A DNA stretch of 64,000 bases, taken from positions 372,001 through 436,000 of the forward strand of contig NC_051130.1 of NCBI RefSeq assembly GCF_014839805.1, written 5' to 3'. The stretch's first letter is position 1. Every line of letters starts with the position of its first letter. The notes under the pieces were generated by a model. That model did no database searches, was not told the origin of the DNA, and saw nothing but the letters and a program-made list of their open reading frames with translations. This DNA is from Manduca sexta. Lineage: Eukaryota; Arthropoda; Insecta; Lepidoptera; Sphingidae. The position numbers were made by a program, and so were the translations under genes. Shown piece by piece: positions 9,901 through 24,900 of this stretch.

Positions 9901-12900
9901 ATGCCTGCCCTGTGGACAGTGCTGACGGTGGTGCTCGGAACCTGGCCTGCTGAAGCACTCATCTTCCATTTAAATGGTACGTAAAAAAAAGGGGGCACCT
10001 TTTTTATTTTGGGGCTTAATTTTGGTTCTTATATATTCGGAAATGCATGTCTTGAATTTCAGTATGTATAGTATGTGTTTAATTAAAATCAAAAATATAA
10101 TATAAATGTGGATGAGTAAAATGCTCTAAATAATTGAAAATTATATTACTTAAAATAAATGTAAACAAAATATTTTAACCAAAAATATTAAATTTATGTG
10201 CATCTAAAGCATTTGTTTTTTTAAAGTATTTTTTGTTTTTTTTAAAGTAAACGAGAACTATTATTATAAGCAATAAAGTACTGCACCGTCCATGTTCACA
10301 TTTTTTTTTTTATTAAATGTCGTTAAAAACTAAAACATTTTCCATATAGAATGCTTTAACTGATAAAATAAAAAAACACCATTCATGGCGGCCCGAAATA
10401 AGATTCCATTGCCTTCTCTGCGTGGGAAAATACATGAAGGAATGTGATGGACTGTAATTTGTTGTAAGCGATGTTCAATAAATTATATTAAGGAAATAAA
10501 TGGCTATAAGTGTTAGAAACATTTGCCTTTCTAATAAAACAAAATATGTAAAAGTATTTATTTATTTAATGGTATTGATACCATATATGACCTGATGAAT
10601 TCTAAATTATAATAATACCTTATTATAACGGCATACTAAATCTCATTTTCTATAATTAATGAACACCCTACTTGAGACCAGAATGTAATGGTTATACCAA
10701 ATATTATACACGGATAATTTATTTTGTCGTTCTCTCTTTTCGTCTGGTAAAAGGCTGTATTAATTTTGATGGAGCTTTTAATAACGGTTCTTTAAAATAA
10801 ATTTATTTCACGCGTTCATGTACACTCGCAAATCCGCAAATAAAACGCGAGCTATTAAAATATAATGATATACATATTATGTCTCATTTAAGAAGTTATC
10901 GAATTAAATAACATAAGTCCGTCGAGTTATTCAAATGAATTATAAAATATTCATAGACGGCTTTTAACGGCATATCAACTGGAATGTTATATTTGTTTCA
11001 TGTCTTTACAAGAAATAAAGACGAGATATAATATATGTATACAGCGTAATAAGCAAACGAATATGATGATACGATGAAGCGGCGATAGCCTAGTTGGGTG
11101 TGGAACGGACTGCGAAGACGAATGTGCGCAGGTTCAAATCCCAAGGGCACACACCTCTGACTTTTCTAAAAATCATGTGTATTCTTTGTGAATTTATCGT
11201 TCGCTTTAACGGTGAAGGAAAACATCGTGAGTAAACCTGCACATCTGAGAAGTTCTCTATAGGAATTTCGAAGGTGTGTGAAGTCTACCAATCCGCACTA
11301 GGCCAGCGTGGTGGACTAAGGCCTAACCCCTCTCAGTAGTAGAGGAGGCCCGTGCTCAGCAGTGGGACAGTATATAATTCAGAGCTGATATTATTATTAT
11401 TATTAATAAGCAAACGAGCAGGTGGGTCTCTGCCCCGAGCCTTGTGGCTCTGGGCATCTAAAGAATTCCACCACGGTATCCTCTGCCTGTCGTAAGAGGC
11501 GACTAATTGGGTCTTAGAGCGAGTCGCGGACGAACAGTGGGGGGCTGCTCGCTCGACTACAGCGACTCTGAGGTAGATGACAATGCAGGTAGTAGGTCTC
11601 CCGATGTCGTAGACTCCAAATGAGTCATTCAGCATGTGGGGCATCTTAGCCCCTGCAATTAGAGAGGTGCCGCAATGCGGTATCGCGCAGGGACGGGTCC
11701 GTGCAGCTATCTTAGTGCAACAAGATACCCCGGGGCCGTCCTGTATGCGCCGAAGAAGGCCACCGCGGGTTTTGGTTCGTATGCCAGTATAGGGAAAACA
11801 AGGGTTAGGGACTCGATCCAATGCTAACTCGGATGATGTTATACTCCCGAGTGTGGACATTGGGCCTTAAGACCGGTGACACCAACATAACCATTCCACT
11901 GACCCTGACCCAGTGATGGTAGAGATAACGCGTTTTTTCCCCGAGTAAAACAAAAAAAGGTGGGTCTCTTGGTTTTAAATCATTTATACCATAGAAATTA
12001 TGTGCGGATAATATATAAATATTTTTTTAAAACTTATTATTAATACAATTTATATCACATACATATATTTAATAGGTACAAAATGGTATAAAATTGGAAA
12101 AATTAAAATTTTCGGATTCTTATGCAAACTGGGCTTTTAACATATATGGGAATGATACATATTCGCAATCCTAGCTATGTCCTAGCTATGTCCTAGCTAT
12201 ATCCTAGCTATTAAGCATCTTAAAATAATATAATATATATTTTTAAGGCACCTAATGATGATGATGTTACGTTGTTCCCACTGCCCATACAACTGGAGCA
12301 GTAATTGTGAGCGCGGTGTCATTGAGGAGGAATCGACAAAGACGAGAATATTTACCGAGACCCGACAATATTAGCGTGCGAGGCGCAATAGACCAATGTC
12401 TCTTACTCATAGAGGCTCAGGCGCCTGCTTTAAAATTCCGCAATTTTTTCAAGTCACATGGTCATTTGAATTTCTCAATAAATACATAAAATAACATATA
12501 CTTCTGGCAGACTTTTTGTAATACTAAAAAAATATTTAAATTAATAACAAAAATTATGAGCAATTTTTAGGAATTGTTTAATGATGTCCACCAACTTGGC
12601 TTGAAATAAGCATTGCTCTTTGCCGGTTTTCTGTAAAGCAGTATTAACACAGTCCATCAAGCCAGACCTATTCTTCTGTAGACAACTATGTCCACAGGGT
12701 AGATCTACACTACTTAAATTAATAATGCAGAATCAAAACTGGTGGACAAAAACAAATGATAAAAAAAAAACAATATTTTATTTTCAATTTCATTTTACTA
12801 GCCAGTAAGCGAACATAGTTGCGCTTATGATGAGTCAATGTATATAAGAATATTTAATTAATCTAATTAATTTGATGATGTTGCGTTAACATGAGGTAAC

Positions 12901-15900
12901 ATATCGCGGGTTAATAACCAAATAAATATACCTATGGATTTTTTTAAGTCTTTGCATTTTAATGCTTTAATATTATTTTTATTTAGGAAAATTTTAGGAA
13001 AATGCTACAATAAATAAAATGTATTATGCATTGTCCTACTGTCTTGGCAGTGAAATAATTTTTGCCAGGTGTAAATCTGTTGGTTTCCCTAAGATGTAAT
13101 TAATAAATAAGTAAAGTTCTCTTTTTTGACTTACAAGAAGCTGGTTCAAAACCCGCGATATTATAACTTCTTTTAACTTTTTCGAAGTACATACACTTTA
13201 ATAATGGATTAGATGTTAATCGCAGGCGAAACTGCAAGCGCCACATAGTATCTAGTGAATAAAATTAAGTAAGAAATAAATCACAATATTATTAGGACAT
13301 TTTCCACATTGGGGACATTCGTTAAAAACACAAAAATAATATAAATAAAATCGATATTATAAACTAAACAATTTAAGATAAAATACAATATGATTCGTCC
13401 GATAACCTCACAGTATAAACATGTAAACAAATCTTTTAATTACAAAAGGTACTAAAATATACAGTCCGCGGACGAGATCCAAATAATCTTATGGAATAAT
13501 TTATGTAAACATTCCATAATATTCCTCGAAGCTGGCGCGAGGACTATAGTACTATTTAACAAATATATAATAATAATAATAAGAATATCAGCCCTGTATT
13601 ATATACATGCCCACTGCTGAGCACGGGCCTCCTCTACTACTGAGAGGGATTAGGCCTTAGTCCACCACGCTGGCCTAGTGCGGATTGGTAGACTCCACAC
13701 ATCTTCGAAATTCCTATAGAGAACTTCTCAGATGTGCAGGTTTCCTCACGGTGTTTTCCTTCTCCACTAAAGCGAACGATAAATTCACAAAGAATACACA
13801 CATGATTTTTTAGAAAAGTCAGAGGTGTATGCCCTTGGGATTTGAACCTGCGGACATTCGTCTCGGCAGTCCGTTCCACACCCAACTAGGCTATCGCCGC
13901 TTGCTATTCAGCAAATATAAATAAAAAATATATAATTACTTTTTGCCAGTTGGTTCACACGTTCTTTTCCTAGGGTAAATGCACTATGCAACTTTCAGAA
14001 AAAAAATACCCTTAATATAATTTTTATATTAGTCTCAAAGACGGTCTTCTATTACTTATAAAAAAACCACTAAAAATCAAAAAATAATTTAACATCACCT
14101 ATACACTGGTAACTTACCAGTGGTAACCAATTTTGGAGTCAGTGATTAAAATTATTATTTTGTTTTTTTTTTTTGAAGGCGGTATTTTAATTTTTTTTTA
14201 AAGTTTTATTTTTTTGCTTTTAAAAATCAGTATACGTTATGGTTGACGTCATAATTTTAAGAGTTTTCTGATTTATTTCCGAAGTCAAGGGTCCAACAAA
14301 AATGAGGCGAGGCCGTGACTGGATACAAAGAAAACTAAAAACCAGGTTGGTGAGTTCAATTTTGTACCACATGTTGTAATGTAAAGTTCTAGGAATTTTG
14401 GTTGGTGACATCGCAAAAGATCAATACAGCGGACACTGCCCACGTTAATGAGCCAAAAATTATACACTAATATTGTAAAGTAATAAAATAATAATACTTT
14501 ACATATTTGCACGGCAATTAAGGCGCGTACTGAGTGACACAAAAATATGCTTATTTAAGGTAAAATGTTGTCGAATTTTTATCTGTTCATGGAAGTAAAA
14601 ATATGTTTTCCTAATGTTCTTAAGGATAAACGCGTATTGTCGTGTGAAGCAGGTTTGACTGCAACCGTCGCGCCCCAAGTTTTATTGCCTGGAGTTTTGA
14701 TATTACCTACTGCACAGATTTAAGGAATATAGGTATTATACATAGTCTTTTTTAGTCTATAATATTTTTTTAAAATTATTTTTAAAATTGCTAGAAGTAT
14801 TGATATTACCTAGTACACGGATTTTAGGAATATATACGTATAAAGTAGTATTTATTTAGTCCACGATTATTTTTAGAAATGAATTTTAAAATAGGTCTTA
14901 TACCTACTAAACTTCTTTAAAACATCTTACGTATGTATCCATCTTCAGCTGTAGGTATTCGGTCATATAATTAAATTCCTGAACGATTCCTACGGACGAG
15001 AGAACGGGAAAAACATTTGGTGTAGTTGTAAAGAAACAATTGGACGAAAAAAAAGTAAATACCTATTACATGCTAGATAACGATTAGTTGGTACCTACTT
15101 TATTATATCACACAAAAAACTCGATTACTCGAACCGGGTTTGCATCCCAAGTCGGGTACATTGATATCAGGGTTTTTCTACTCAGTCTATTCAGTATGCC
15201 CGGTGTCTGGAATTTATGCCCGATATTAATAGCTTGTCCCCTATCATATCATAGGACGGATCATATATAGCGAAAAATGGGTGCCCTGGTTGCAACTCTG
15301 CATATGTTTTCAGAGTTGAAGATATGATGAATATAAAAACTATATATACCTACTATCGTTATTTATTTAGTAGCTAATTATCTGTGCAATAGACACAATT
15401 AAATTCATAATAGGGTTTTCCTGATTTTTTTTTACCATTATAAAAATAAATAAAATACCCATCTTAGAAGTGACGACAATCATAAATACAGTCAAAACAT
15501 TGACGTATATTCTACCGAAGTACATCGATGAATCAAAACTGCACCCAAATTGACATTTAGACTAATGTAATGCAAACATATTAAATATCATCAAGAAAAT
15601 GCGGTCACCAAAACCCGCATCAGACATTTATTTATATTCCTTTAGATTATGTAACCTATCGATATTAATAGCAATAAAATTAAACAAAAGAAATAAGGCA
15701 CAGATCATGACAGAGAAAACATATGGCCTAATATCTATATACTATACTGTTTAAGGTCTGATACTATTATAAAAAGCTGAAGAGTTTGTTTGTTTGAACT
15801 TGCTAATGTTAAGAACTACTCTTTCAAACTGAACAATGTTTTTAGTGCTGGATAGCGCATTTATTGTGGCTAATGCCTATATACCATCACGCTATGAGAA

Positions 15901-18900
15901 ATAGGAACGGAGCGGTTACGAAAAATATAGCAAGAACGGGGAAAATGTGTTCTTTTTGAGAGCTTGCCTTGCGTGCGGTGCGTAAACGGTTAAAGCTACG
16001 CAACAATCATATATGACGGAATTGTTCCTCTTAGACAGTTCTAAATAAAAGTCTGTGTAAGCATGTCTATTTTTTTTAAGTTGGGTCACTATAATCGGCT
16101 AGTGGTAGGATATATGTTACATCCGCCCGCATAGCGACCACCGTACACAGGGTGTTAAACCCGCCATAATGGCCCACGTGTGTCGCGTTCCGGGATTAGA
16201 CTGTGTTTATCTAGTTCTATATGGCCGGCATAATTGTGTCGACTGTCGAGGGGTAATCATCTCTCGTCAGTCGACATTATATAAGACCCACTCCACTTAC
16301 CATCAGGTGCAGTGAACGGGTCACTTTGCCAAAGCCGTACAAACAAACCCTTTTTAATAGTAATAAAATATATTATTATAATAAAATTGTAACAAGCCAA
16401 TTTCTGTTCATTAAACATATTGAATAAACATAAACATGGGCTCTTTATTAGAGCAACAGAATCCAAAACAACAGTTGCATTTTTTTGTCTGTCTATATAT
16501 TTGTACACGCATCACACCGAAACTATTGCATGAAATTGAATGTAATTTTTACTAACGTTTTGCTAGAAATCTTACTTAACATATAGGCCCTATAAATATA
16601 TAAATCCATTTAAGCCCGGGAAAATATATACCGGAATTTAAATCCCGAAAAAACTTTTTTCACGCGGACGGAGCCGCGAGCAATAACTAGTCGTATATCG
16701 TCACCTTTATATAATAAAACCCACACCAATGCCTACTGTCAAAATACCCGCTTAAATACATAAGGAGCCATTAAAAAGTACATAAGTAAAGACATTCATC
16801 CATACAGCCTCGAGTAAATAAAATATTCGGTCATACAAGTATTTCCACTAATATTTAAATTGATTTACAAATAAGTACAAGTTTTAATTAACAAATAGAG
16901 ATCCCGGACTTGGCTTAACTCGTATGTCATTTTAACCAAAACGTCACTGATATAACCTATTTATTCACTTGAACAACAATTTTACTTATTTGACTAATAT
17001 TTTTTATCCAAATCCAGGTTTACACTTAGACTCGAGTTCTTATATCATGAGCGCCACTCCGTACATAACCGCAAGCTGTCAATAGTGGCCATATTAAAGT
17101 CAGTTTGAATGGATTGCAGTTCACTTCAGTTGAACACAGTGAAAGTTCGGAACGCCAAATCTAGTATGTAGTACATATATATCGATGAGTATAACAGTAA
17201 ACTTTGTCGCCAGGTGTGGTTTCTCATTAATGACGTATATAATAGATACTTCGTTAAAATTAATGACTAAAATATACTTTAGATGACACTTGGCCTCAGC
17301 AGGTTTGTCAGAAGAACACTATAATGATTTCTTGTGTTTACGCGAGTGTTAAACATTGAAATAAAACTATTTCGGATTAGATAATAATAATATAAAAATA
17401 ATTATAAATAGAATATTGTAACTAGTAAGACGTCAAGTGTGTAAAATGTGCGCTATTTTTAAAATTCGTGTGCAAAACTAAACCGCGTTTTAATTTGTCT
17501 TCTTGCTTATTTATCGAGACTTCTTCGAAATGAATGAATTGAGTATTATAGTATTCTAATTAAAATAAGATTACAAAATATCATTCTCGAAAAGATATTT
17601 AAGACGGATCAACGCGTTAAAGGAAAACAGAGAAAGAACTGCATGGCGCACGTGGCAAAATTATAATTTACTTTTTAAATCTAATATAGAGCTTTACTGT
17701 ATGTGTTGTATCATTCGAAGAGGTATTTGTGTTGTGTGCTGTATGACTATTACGCTAACAATTTAGATTCCTGGGCCTTTATCCGACGACCCAGATTAGG
17801 TTTTGCTGTTTAGTATTAAGCTCAAGTCCCGGTAAATGACTATACGCTTGCCTTCCAATACATAGGACCTAACACACAAGACCAAATTAATGTGTATTAC
17901 ACTTTTAATCACCTCTGAAAACGGTCTAACGCTATTTGCTCATGTGTCTTTGCTTATAGCACTCCGTAAATCATTCCCCGCTTTACTACTAAAATGACAT
18001 AATATCCTATAGCAATAAAAGGCAGGCAATGCATATCTATACCCCTGAAATTGAATATATTCATGAGTGGCGGTGATCACTTACTATCAGGTGTACCGTA
18101 CGCTCATGTGCCTCCTATATGTTAAAAAAAATTACACTATTCATCGTCTCTGAACCGCCCGCGACTTAGAACCTGTTTTCTTAGACATATAATCATGGTA
18201 TTATCATCATTTATTCAAAATCTATAATTCCTATTGGAACAGAATGCCGACCTATGTAAACTGGTTATGACAACGTGGCCATTAGGCCGCTCGGAAACAT
18301 GATATTTCCCACACAAAGATAAATGTTTGTTAGATCCGCAAAGTTTTAGTCGACAAGCAGCCAAAACTCTATCAGTAATGGAGGAGCCCGTACCCTATAA
18401 TATAGTATAACAATAATAATAATATCAGCCCTGTATTATATACTTGCCCACTGCTGAGCACGGGCCTCCTCTACTATTGAGAGGGATTAGGCCTTAATAT
18501 AGTGTACAACATACATTTTTGTATACCATAAAGCCGAAACACCCAAATTAGATTTTGGTGGAAAAGATCACATAAAAATACAAAAATGATTACAACAATG
18601 AACACTCACGCGAAATTGATAGGTCAAGCACACCGCTCGCGCCGCCGCGGGAAATAACATTTAGCTACCTGTTGTATCCAAATAAAGCTTTTTCCAAAGC
18701 TTGTATCCAAAAATTAACAAAACTGTACCATACAAATATATTTACAAGCATTTATTTAACTTGTAATGTTTGTATGTATGTTTGGGTCGAATCTTAAAAA
18801 TAAATTTTAAAGCAGTTATCCTCAACCGATTGAGATGAAACTTTGCACACACGTTTAAATAATTCATTATGTATTTTGATCTTGATAAAAGTAAATCTCG

Positions 18901-21900
18901 TGACAAGCTTTCTCTCTACTCAATGTAAAACAAACTGTTTTAATTTCAAAGTATTTTTAGAGCATTTAAATAAAAGCTTGCTTTGAGAATATTTTTTACT
19001 TTAATATTTTTGTTTATTACAAAGCACAGAAAGCTTTGTTAATGAATCTGCCTACCATAACTCTATCAGCTTCACTGAATAAGTGTTGCCAAGACCCTTA
19101 GCACGAAATTTTACATTATAGTATACTTTAAGTAATGATTTCGATAAGTAATCTTTACACATGTAGTTTGAACAGCCTCGTAAGCGTATTAGGATCTAAA
19201 TGCAGCGTGAACATTGGGCTTGAGTAAAGTACTGATAGTAAATCTTGTAACCATGGTAACGGTAAACACAAAAGAAATTGGCGATAAAATTTGTTTTAAA
19301 CGACTTCAGAAAATAAAGAAGGTTCTCAATTCGAAGTGTATTTGTTTTTTATTTTTTAATGTTTGTTACGACAGATCTCAGCCGCTTATTGACCAATTTG
19401 GAAAACCTGCTTCCAGATTGTTCGAGTTGAATTTTGAATGTATAAGTATAATTTGATTAAACTAAAATAACTGGAATGAGCCTGTCGTCTAAGTAAATTG
19501 CGAATTTTGCTTACCTATGACTTTTTCAGCTGTGTTCTTGACATATAGCATTGTCAAACGACTGTAGAGAAATACTAAGTCGTAAAAATGTTCGTAAATT
19601 CGATACGAATACTTGGGATTCTTTATTATTCGTAGTTGGTGTAGAGACCTGTTTTACCTTTTCTCGTCAGTTCACTGATTAGAACTTAATATCAGTGCAA
19701 ATTTGTAGCGTCACTTCTGAATCCTCACATTGCCAGCCTTGTCTAGTAATTTATTTTAAACCGTTATAATCATATTGATTTTTATGTATATTTTTGTTTT
19801 ATATACATTTAAAGGAAAAATAAAACATTTACTATTTGACTTTTACAAGCTCGACACAATACTTTGTAATTCATACTTCTACCATATCGTATTATCAGGC
19901 GGCGACATTCAAAAACGCCATAATGAATAATAAAACAACATTTGAAACAAGATTTTTGGACAAACAATTTTGTGGCTTTCAAGAAAACCCACAGTTTTAC
20001 GAATTACGTCACACGAGCGGTGTGGCGCAGCACGCAAAATGAAACGTTTGATTTTCGCATCAAAACAAAATGTGAACAACATTCCTGTTATTACGTGTAA
20101 CATATCGTGTGAACTAAAAAATCAACGAACACGGGTCAATTCTCGAGAAATAGACATTTTTGTCATATCTGAGATAATATATCGAATATATAGAATAAGC
20201 GGTGATAGCCTAGTTGGTTGTGGAACGGACTGCCGACTTGAATGTCCGCAGTTATAAACCCAAGTACAAGCATATTTAACTTTTTAAAAGTTATATGTGC
20301 ATTCTTTATAAATTATCGCCTTTGTTAACGGTGAAGGAAAACATCGTGAAGAAACCTGCATACCCAAAAAGTTCTGTGTAAGATTTTTGAGGGTATACGA
20401 AGTCTGCTAATCTGCACTAAGCCTGCTTGTAGGATTAAGGTCTAACGCCTTTCAGTAGAAGACGAGGCCCGTTTTCAGCAGTGGGATAGTATATAATGCA
20501 GTGCTAATATTATCATATTGAGGAACATTGAAATCACCGTTTTCGACCGACTCATCCCTTCTTGATAACAATTACCATGTAAGGCCATACTCTTATAAGA
20601 AGACAATTTTGTCTAAATCTTCCGTTTTAATATTAAACACATAAAACATCTGAATACTGCATACAACTAACCATATTTCTATACCACGGGTTTGCAATTA
20701 TGTGGGTTTATTGCATATCAATAAGGAAAATCAATTTATACAAAAAATTTGGGTCCATAATATTCAACGTAAAGAATCAATTAGCAGGCGTTGTGTGCCG
20801 ACCATCGAAGGCCATAGCATAGGGATAAAAAGATTGAGAAATGTTGAAAAAAATCGATATTCACATTTTAGCGTTTCGTTATCTACGTACCGTTTACTAC
20901 TAAACCCGTTTAATTCGAAAGTTAATAAACGAAAAAATACTTCATTAACAATCATTTACTATTTTTTTTAATATGTTGGAAGTAAACAGTACATAACAAA
21001 ACGTTAAAAAAGTTAATATCACTATTTTTTCACATAAGATATATAAGTTTACTTAGGAGTCATCGATATATAATATAAGAAAAGTGTAGATGTAAGAGCC
21101 GGTAGGGCTCGTATCGAACAATCGAATGTCACATATCCAACATTCTAAGCCAAGGGCAGGTTAAAATAACTTAAGCCGACAGGAATGATTATTGATGAAA
21201 GTGGAGGAAGCGAAAGAAGCGTACCAGAATGGAGTAAAGTAGCAATAGATAATCTCGATCTCGGCCTACGCCTATGGGATAAGGCGTGGTACTATGTATA
21301 TAAGGAAGATTCTCTGCAGTCTCTACAACGACTGATCTAAAAAAAACAATCACTAATACAAAGCCACATAATACCGAATAATATACAAAAATATTAAATA
21401 CATAGCATTATGCTTTTTCTTTTCAGGACAAGCTACATCCAATGTACTAGCGGATAAATATTTTGACATTTAACATACAATATATTTCTAGATTTTATTA
21501 CTTCTCCAAGAAAAGACTGCTTTGAAATAGACTTATTACTTGATCCTCAGAATCGGAGTACCAGCGCATGCCGCCGCTGTTCGGGCTGGACGACTACCAG
21601 GTGTGCCTGAGCGAGCCGGGGGGGCTGTACTGCCTCGCCAGGCTCGACCTGTACGCCGAACCTGACAACCAACTTATGCTGATGATACAGGTGCGTTTCA
21701 CCTCTACATACTTTAGATTTCTTTTTTACATTTGAGTGACGAGAAGAGCGTCCCGCTCGCCTAATGGTAAGTATACCGGTCACAGATAGAAGCACAACCC
21801 AGGACTTAGAAATTAGTTAGGCGTGCATTGACGTATATTCTATAAACACGAACGTCCATATAAACTATTTGTTCAAATCTGGAGTTACAAGTTCGCTGCA

Positions 21901-24900
21901 GCGCTAAAACGTCAAACGCCGTCTAACCAAACTTTTTAAACTTACAGTACTAATGCGCTTTAAATAGAGTATAAGTAAAATAGCAACCAATACCCGATTG
22001 CTGTACAATTCAGTTGAACACAGTGAGTGTTCGGGACGCCAGATCTAGTACGTAGTATATATACATCGATGAAGGCGTGGCACTCCACTGCACTCGTCAC
22101 CCTGAGACACAATAAAACAAATGACTCTAAAAATTTAAAATTTCCTTAGAAACAAACATCTACTTTAAAGGAGAACGAAATATATTACTATTTACAACTT
22201 TTTATTTTTTTCTACTTAGATGTTTTCTAGGCAGATGTTATTAATATCCACAAAGTAATGTGATGTTAAATAAATTTTAAAGTTTAAATGCAAATCTTAA
22301 CTTATACAAATAAAAATTTGCGTCAGTAAAATAATCGGTTAAATTTAATTAGTTAATTGATCGTTGGTGTTTTTTAGCTAACGTTAATTTTATTTTTTAT
22401 AAATAATAATAGTAGAATACAACCACTCCTGTTATGCTGCTCTGGTAGTCAAGAGGGGAGTAAGTCAAAGGCGGCCATTTTTATCACTGATTTGGAATGA
22501 ATGTTAAACGAGCTTTATAGTAGATTTGTCGCCGAAGCGATAATGCTGCTCCTATAGTATAACAATTAAATATAAACTTACACGTTTCTTAGCCTTACAT
22601 TAGCTAATTAACGAACTTTCCTATTTAGATTTCATACATCAACGTAAATTATAAATTTATTTTCTCATTTGATAAACATCAGTAAGAACGATAAGATCTA
22701 GTTAAACATGAAATAAAGCAGAACCGCCTTTCTTGACTCACTACCCTGTCAATTACCACGGCAGTATAACACAAGTTTTAAAAAAAAGTATTACTTACAT
22801 ATTTATCTGTCATAAAAAAAGGATCGTGCGCTCAAACTAATTGCTATGATTCCATTGATATTTTATATGTAACCTTGAAATAATTGCACGAAACAACGTT
22901 GTATTGTATCTACAGGTAAAAAATAGCATTATTTAATTAATAACTGAATATCTAATTCTAGGAATATTATTTATATCGGGTACCTGATACATCCTGTTAT
23001 ATTTAATACTAGCTTGCGGCTTAACTCCTTTTGATAGGTCTGTTTAACTCATTTTGTAAAACTATTTCGTTTTTATCTGGAACTTAAAATCGATTGGTTT
23101 TGAAGAGGAGTTCAATCTGGTATAAGCAGGTCATGCGAATCGAGTAAATAAATAAAATAGAATTTGTCAAGCCCGATCATAAAGAATTTACTTTTATATT
23201 TATACTTTACCTTACTTGTCTAATTTCGAGAGAGAGATAGTTATCCTACTGGACCTTTTCACTATTCGTGGTGAATTGATTTAGTCGGATTCACTGACCT
23301 CTTTCACATTTATGGGGACAAAATTAAACCTTATTGTTACTTTCAAGCTCGCTATTACGTTAACGACTTCGTTGATCTATCTACTTTAATCATTGAAAAA
23401 TGGTGTTGTACTATGCTCATATTAGAGCGAAATAAGAGCATTTTAACTATCTCCGAAGGCAGACAAACTAAAACGCAACCTGATGGCAAGTGGTCACCGT
23501 CTCCCATGGAAGTCGACAATGCAAAATCTCTTCTCATAGTGATGAGCGTAGTTGTTTTGTAATGTAGTACTTTATTATTGCTACTTTTATTAGGTAATAC
23601 TAAATGATTTCTTATGTTTTCGCGAATGTTAGACAAATAAAACTATTTTACGGATTTTAACGCGGTCTGTATCCACGTGACCACAAATGCAGTCTTCGAA
23701 ACGTCGGAAGAAAATTAAAATATAAAAACCGCGTTAAAATCCATAAAATAATTACATTTCAATAATACAATCACCAGTCGACCAACCTATCCAGCTTTTA
23801 AAAAGAATACACATATTATATTACCAGGAATACTCAGCCGTAGTCTCAAAACACTACAACCATACCGCCTTAGACCGTGGCATCTGCGTGAGACGGACAT
23901 GCGCAGACTACGTTGGAAACAGAACCCTCAACAGAACAGAGTTAGAAGAAGCTATATCAGCGTGCTTAAACCACGAGATCCAGCGTCAGTACGGCTTGAA
24001 GGCGCACTTATCCAGGCTCTATTACTGCGATGGGCCTGGTGGTAGTACCATCGATAATGCTGATGTGTTGGACTGGTGTGTGGCGGGGATATGCGCGGCG
24101 TTCGTCACTGCGAGCATCCTCGGCACGTTGTATGATTATGTGCTTAATTTTTATCATGAAGATGAAAAACAGAGAGGTATGCTTTTGTAAAAATGACATA
24201 ATCGTTCAAATATAGTACTCAAATATTGGTATTGGTTGTCTAGATTGTTTTCTCTTAAATTAATGCTCATCGTGAAATAATTCTTAAATTTTTTAAAGAT
24301 ACATCTGTGTGTAGTTTTACACAGAATATAGGAAAAGAAGTGGATCTTCGGGTGGTTATTGATCTTATATTGTGGGTGTGTTACCGTTATTTTGGTGGAG
24401 TATATATCCCTTTGGGCTGTAATTTATCGCTATATTTATAAATTTCATCTAATTCTTTATTATTTCAGGGAATAAATACTTGCTAAGTTTCTCCGCGATA
24501 CGGAACTGGCAGTGGCTGGTGACTGCCGATCACAGCGACCCGAGACTCGAGAGGCTGAAGGGGTTTCATGGCGCCAGGTTAGTAACGAAGAACACTTTAT
24601 TTGAAATGAAATAATAATTAAAGAAAGATTTTATTTTTGCACACAAACAGTATAACGTGCACATAGTAACAAAAAGAGTATAAAAACATAACATTAGAAA
24701 AATAAATTATACCTATTGTGCCAACAACGAGAACCCTCATTCAGCTTCTTGCTGCAGTAGCAGTCTGATACCGCAGTGCTGATTTTCAATGAGGCACCCC
24801 GGGCGACGTATAAACACTAAGTAGGTGTATTACACAAATAAAAATAAAATTGACCATATTAATAATAATGACCGATTGCTGTGCACGAATCGTCTTCATT

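Larger units (their letters stand above)
9977..21550 (+). other. First intron of NRF-like gene 1 (11.6 kb)
   Basis: Starts gtacgt and ends cctcag, with phase 1 on both sides (a Glu codon is split). It holds family A copies (11061-11403, 13569-13904, 18411-18498, 20195-20515), a 526-bp retroposon (11432-11957), family B (16090-16350), family C (15115-15310) and family E fragments. The remainder is AT-rich without supported exons. Such long first introns often hold regulatory elements, but none can be named from sequence alone. Confidence 0.8.

Noticed and set aside
11333..11860. A 175-codon open frame on the minus strand
   Set aside because: It runs antisense through a SINE tail and the 526-bp retroposon, crosses their target duplications and has no recognisable domain.
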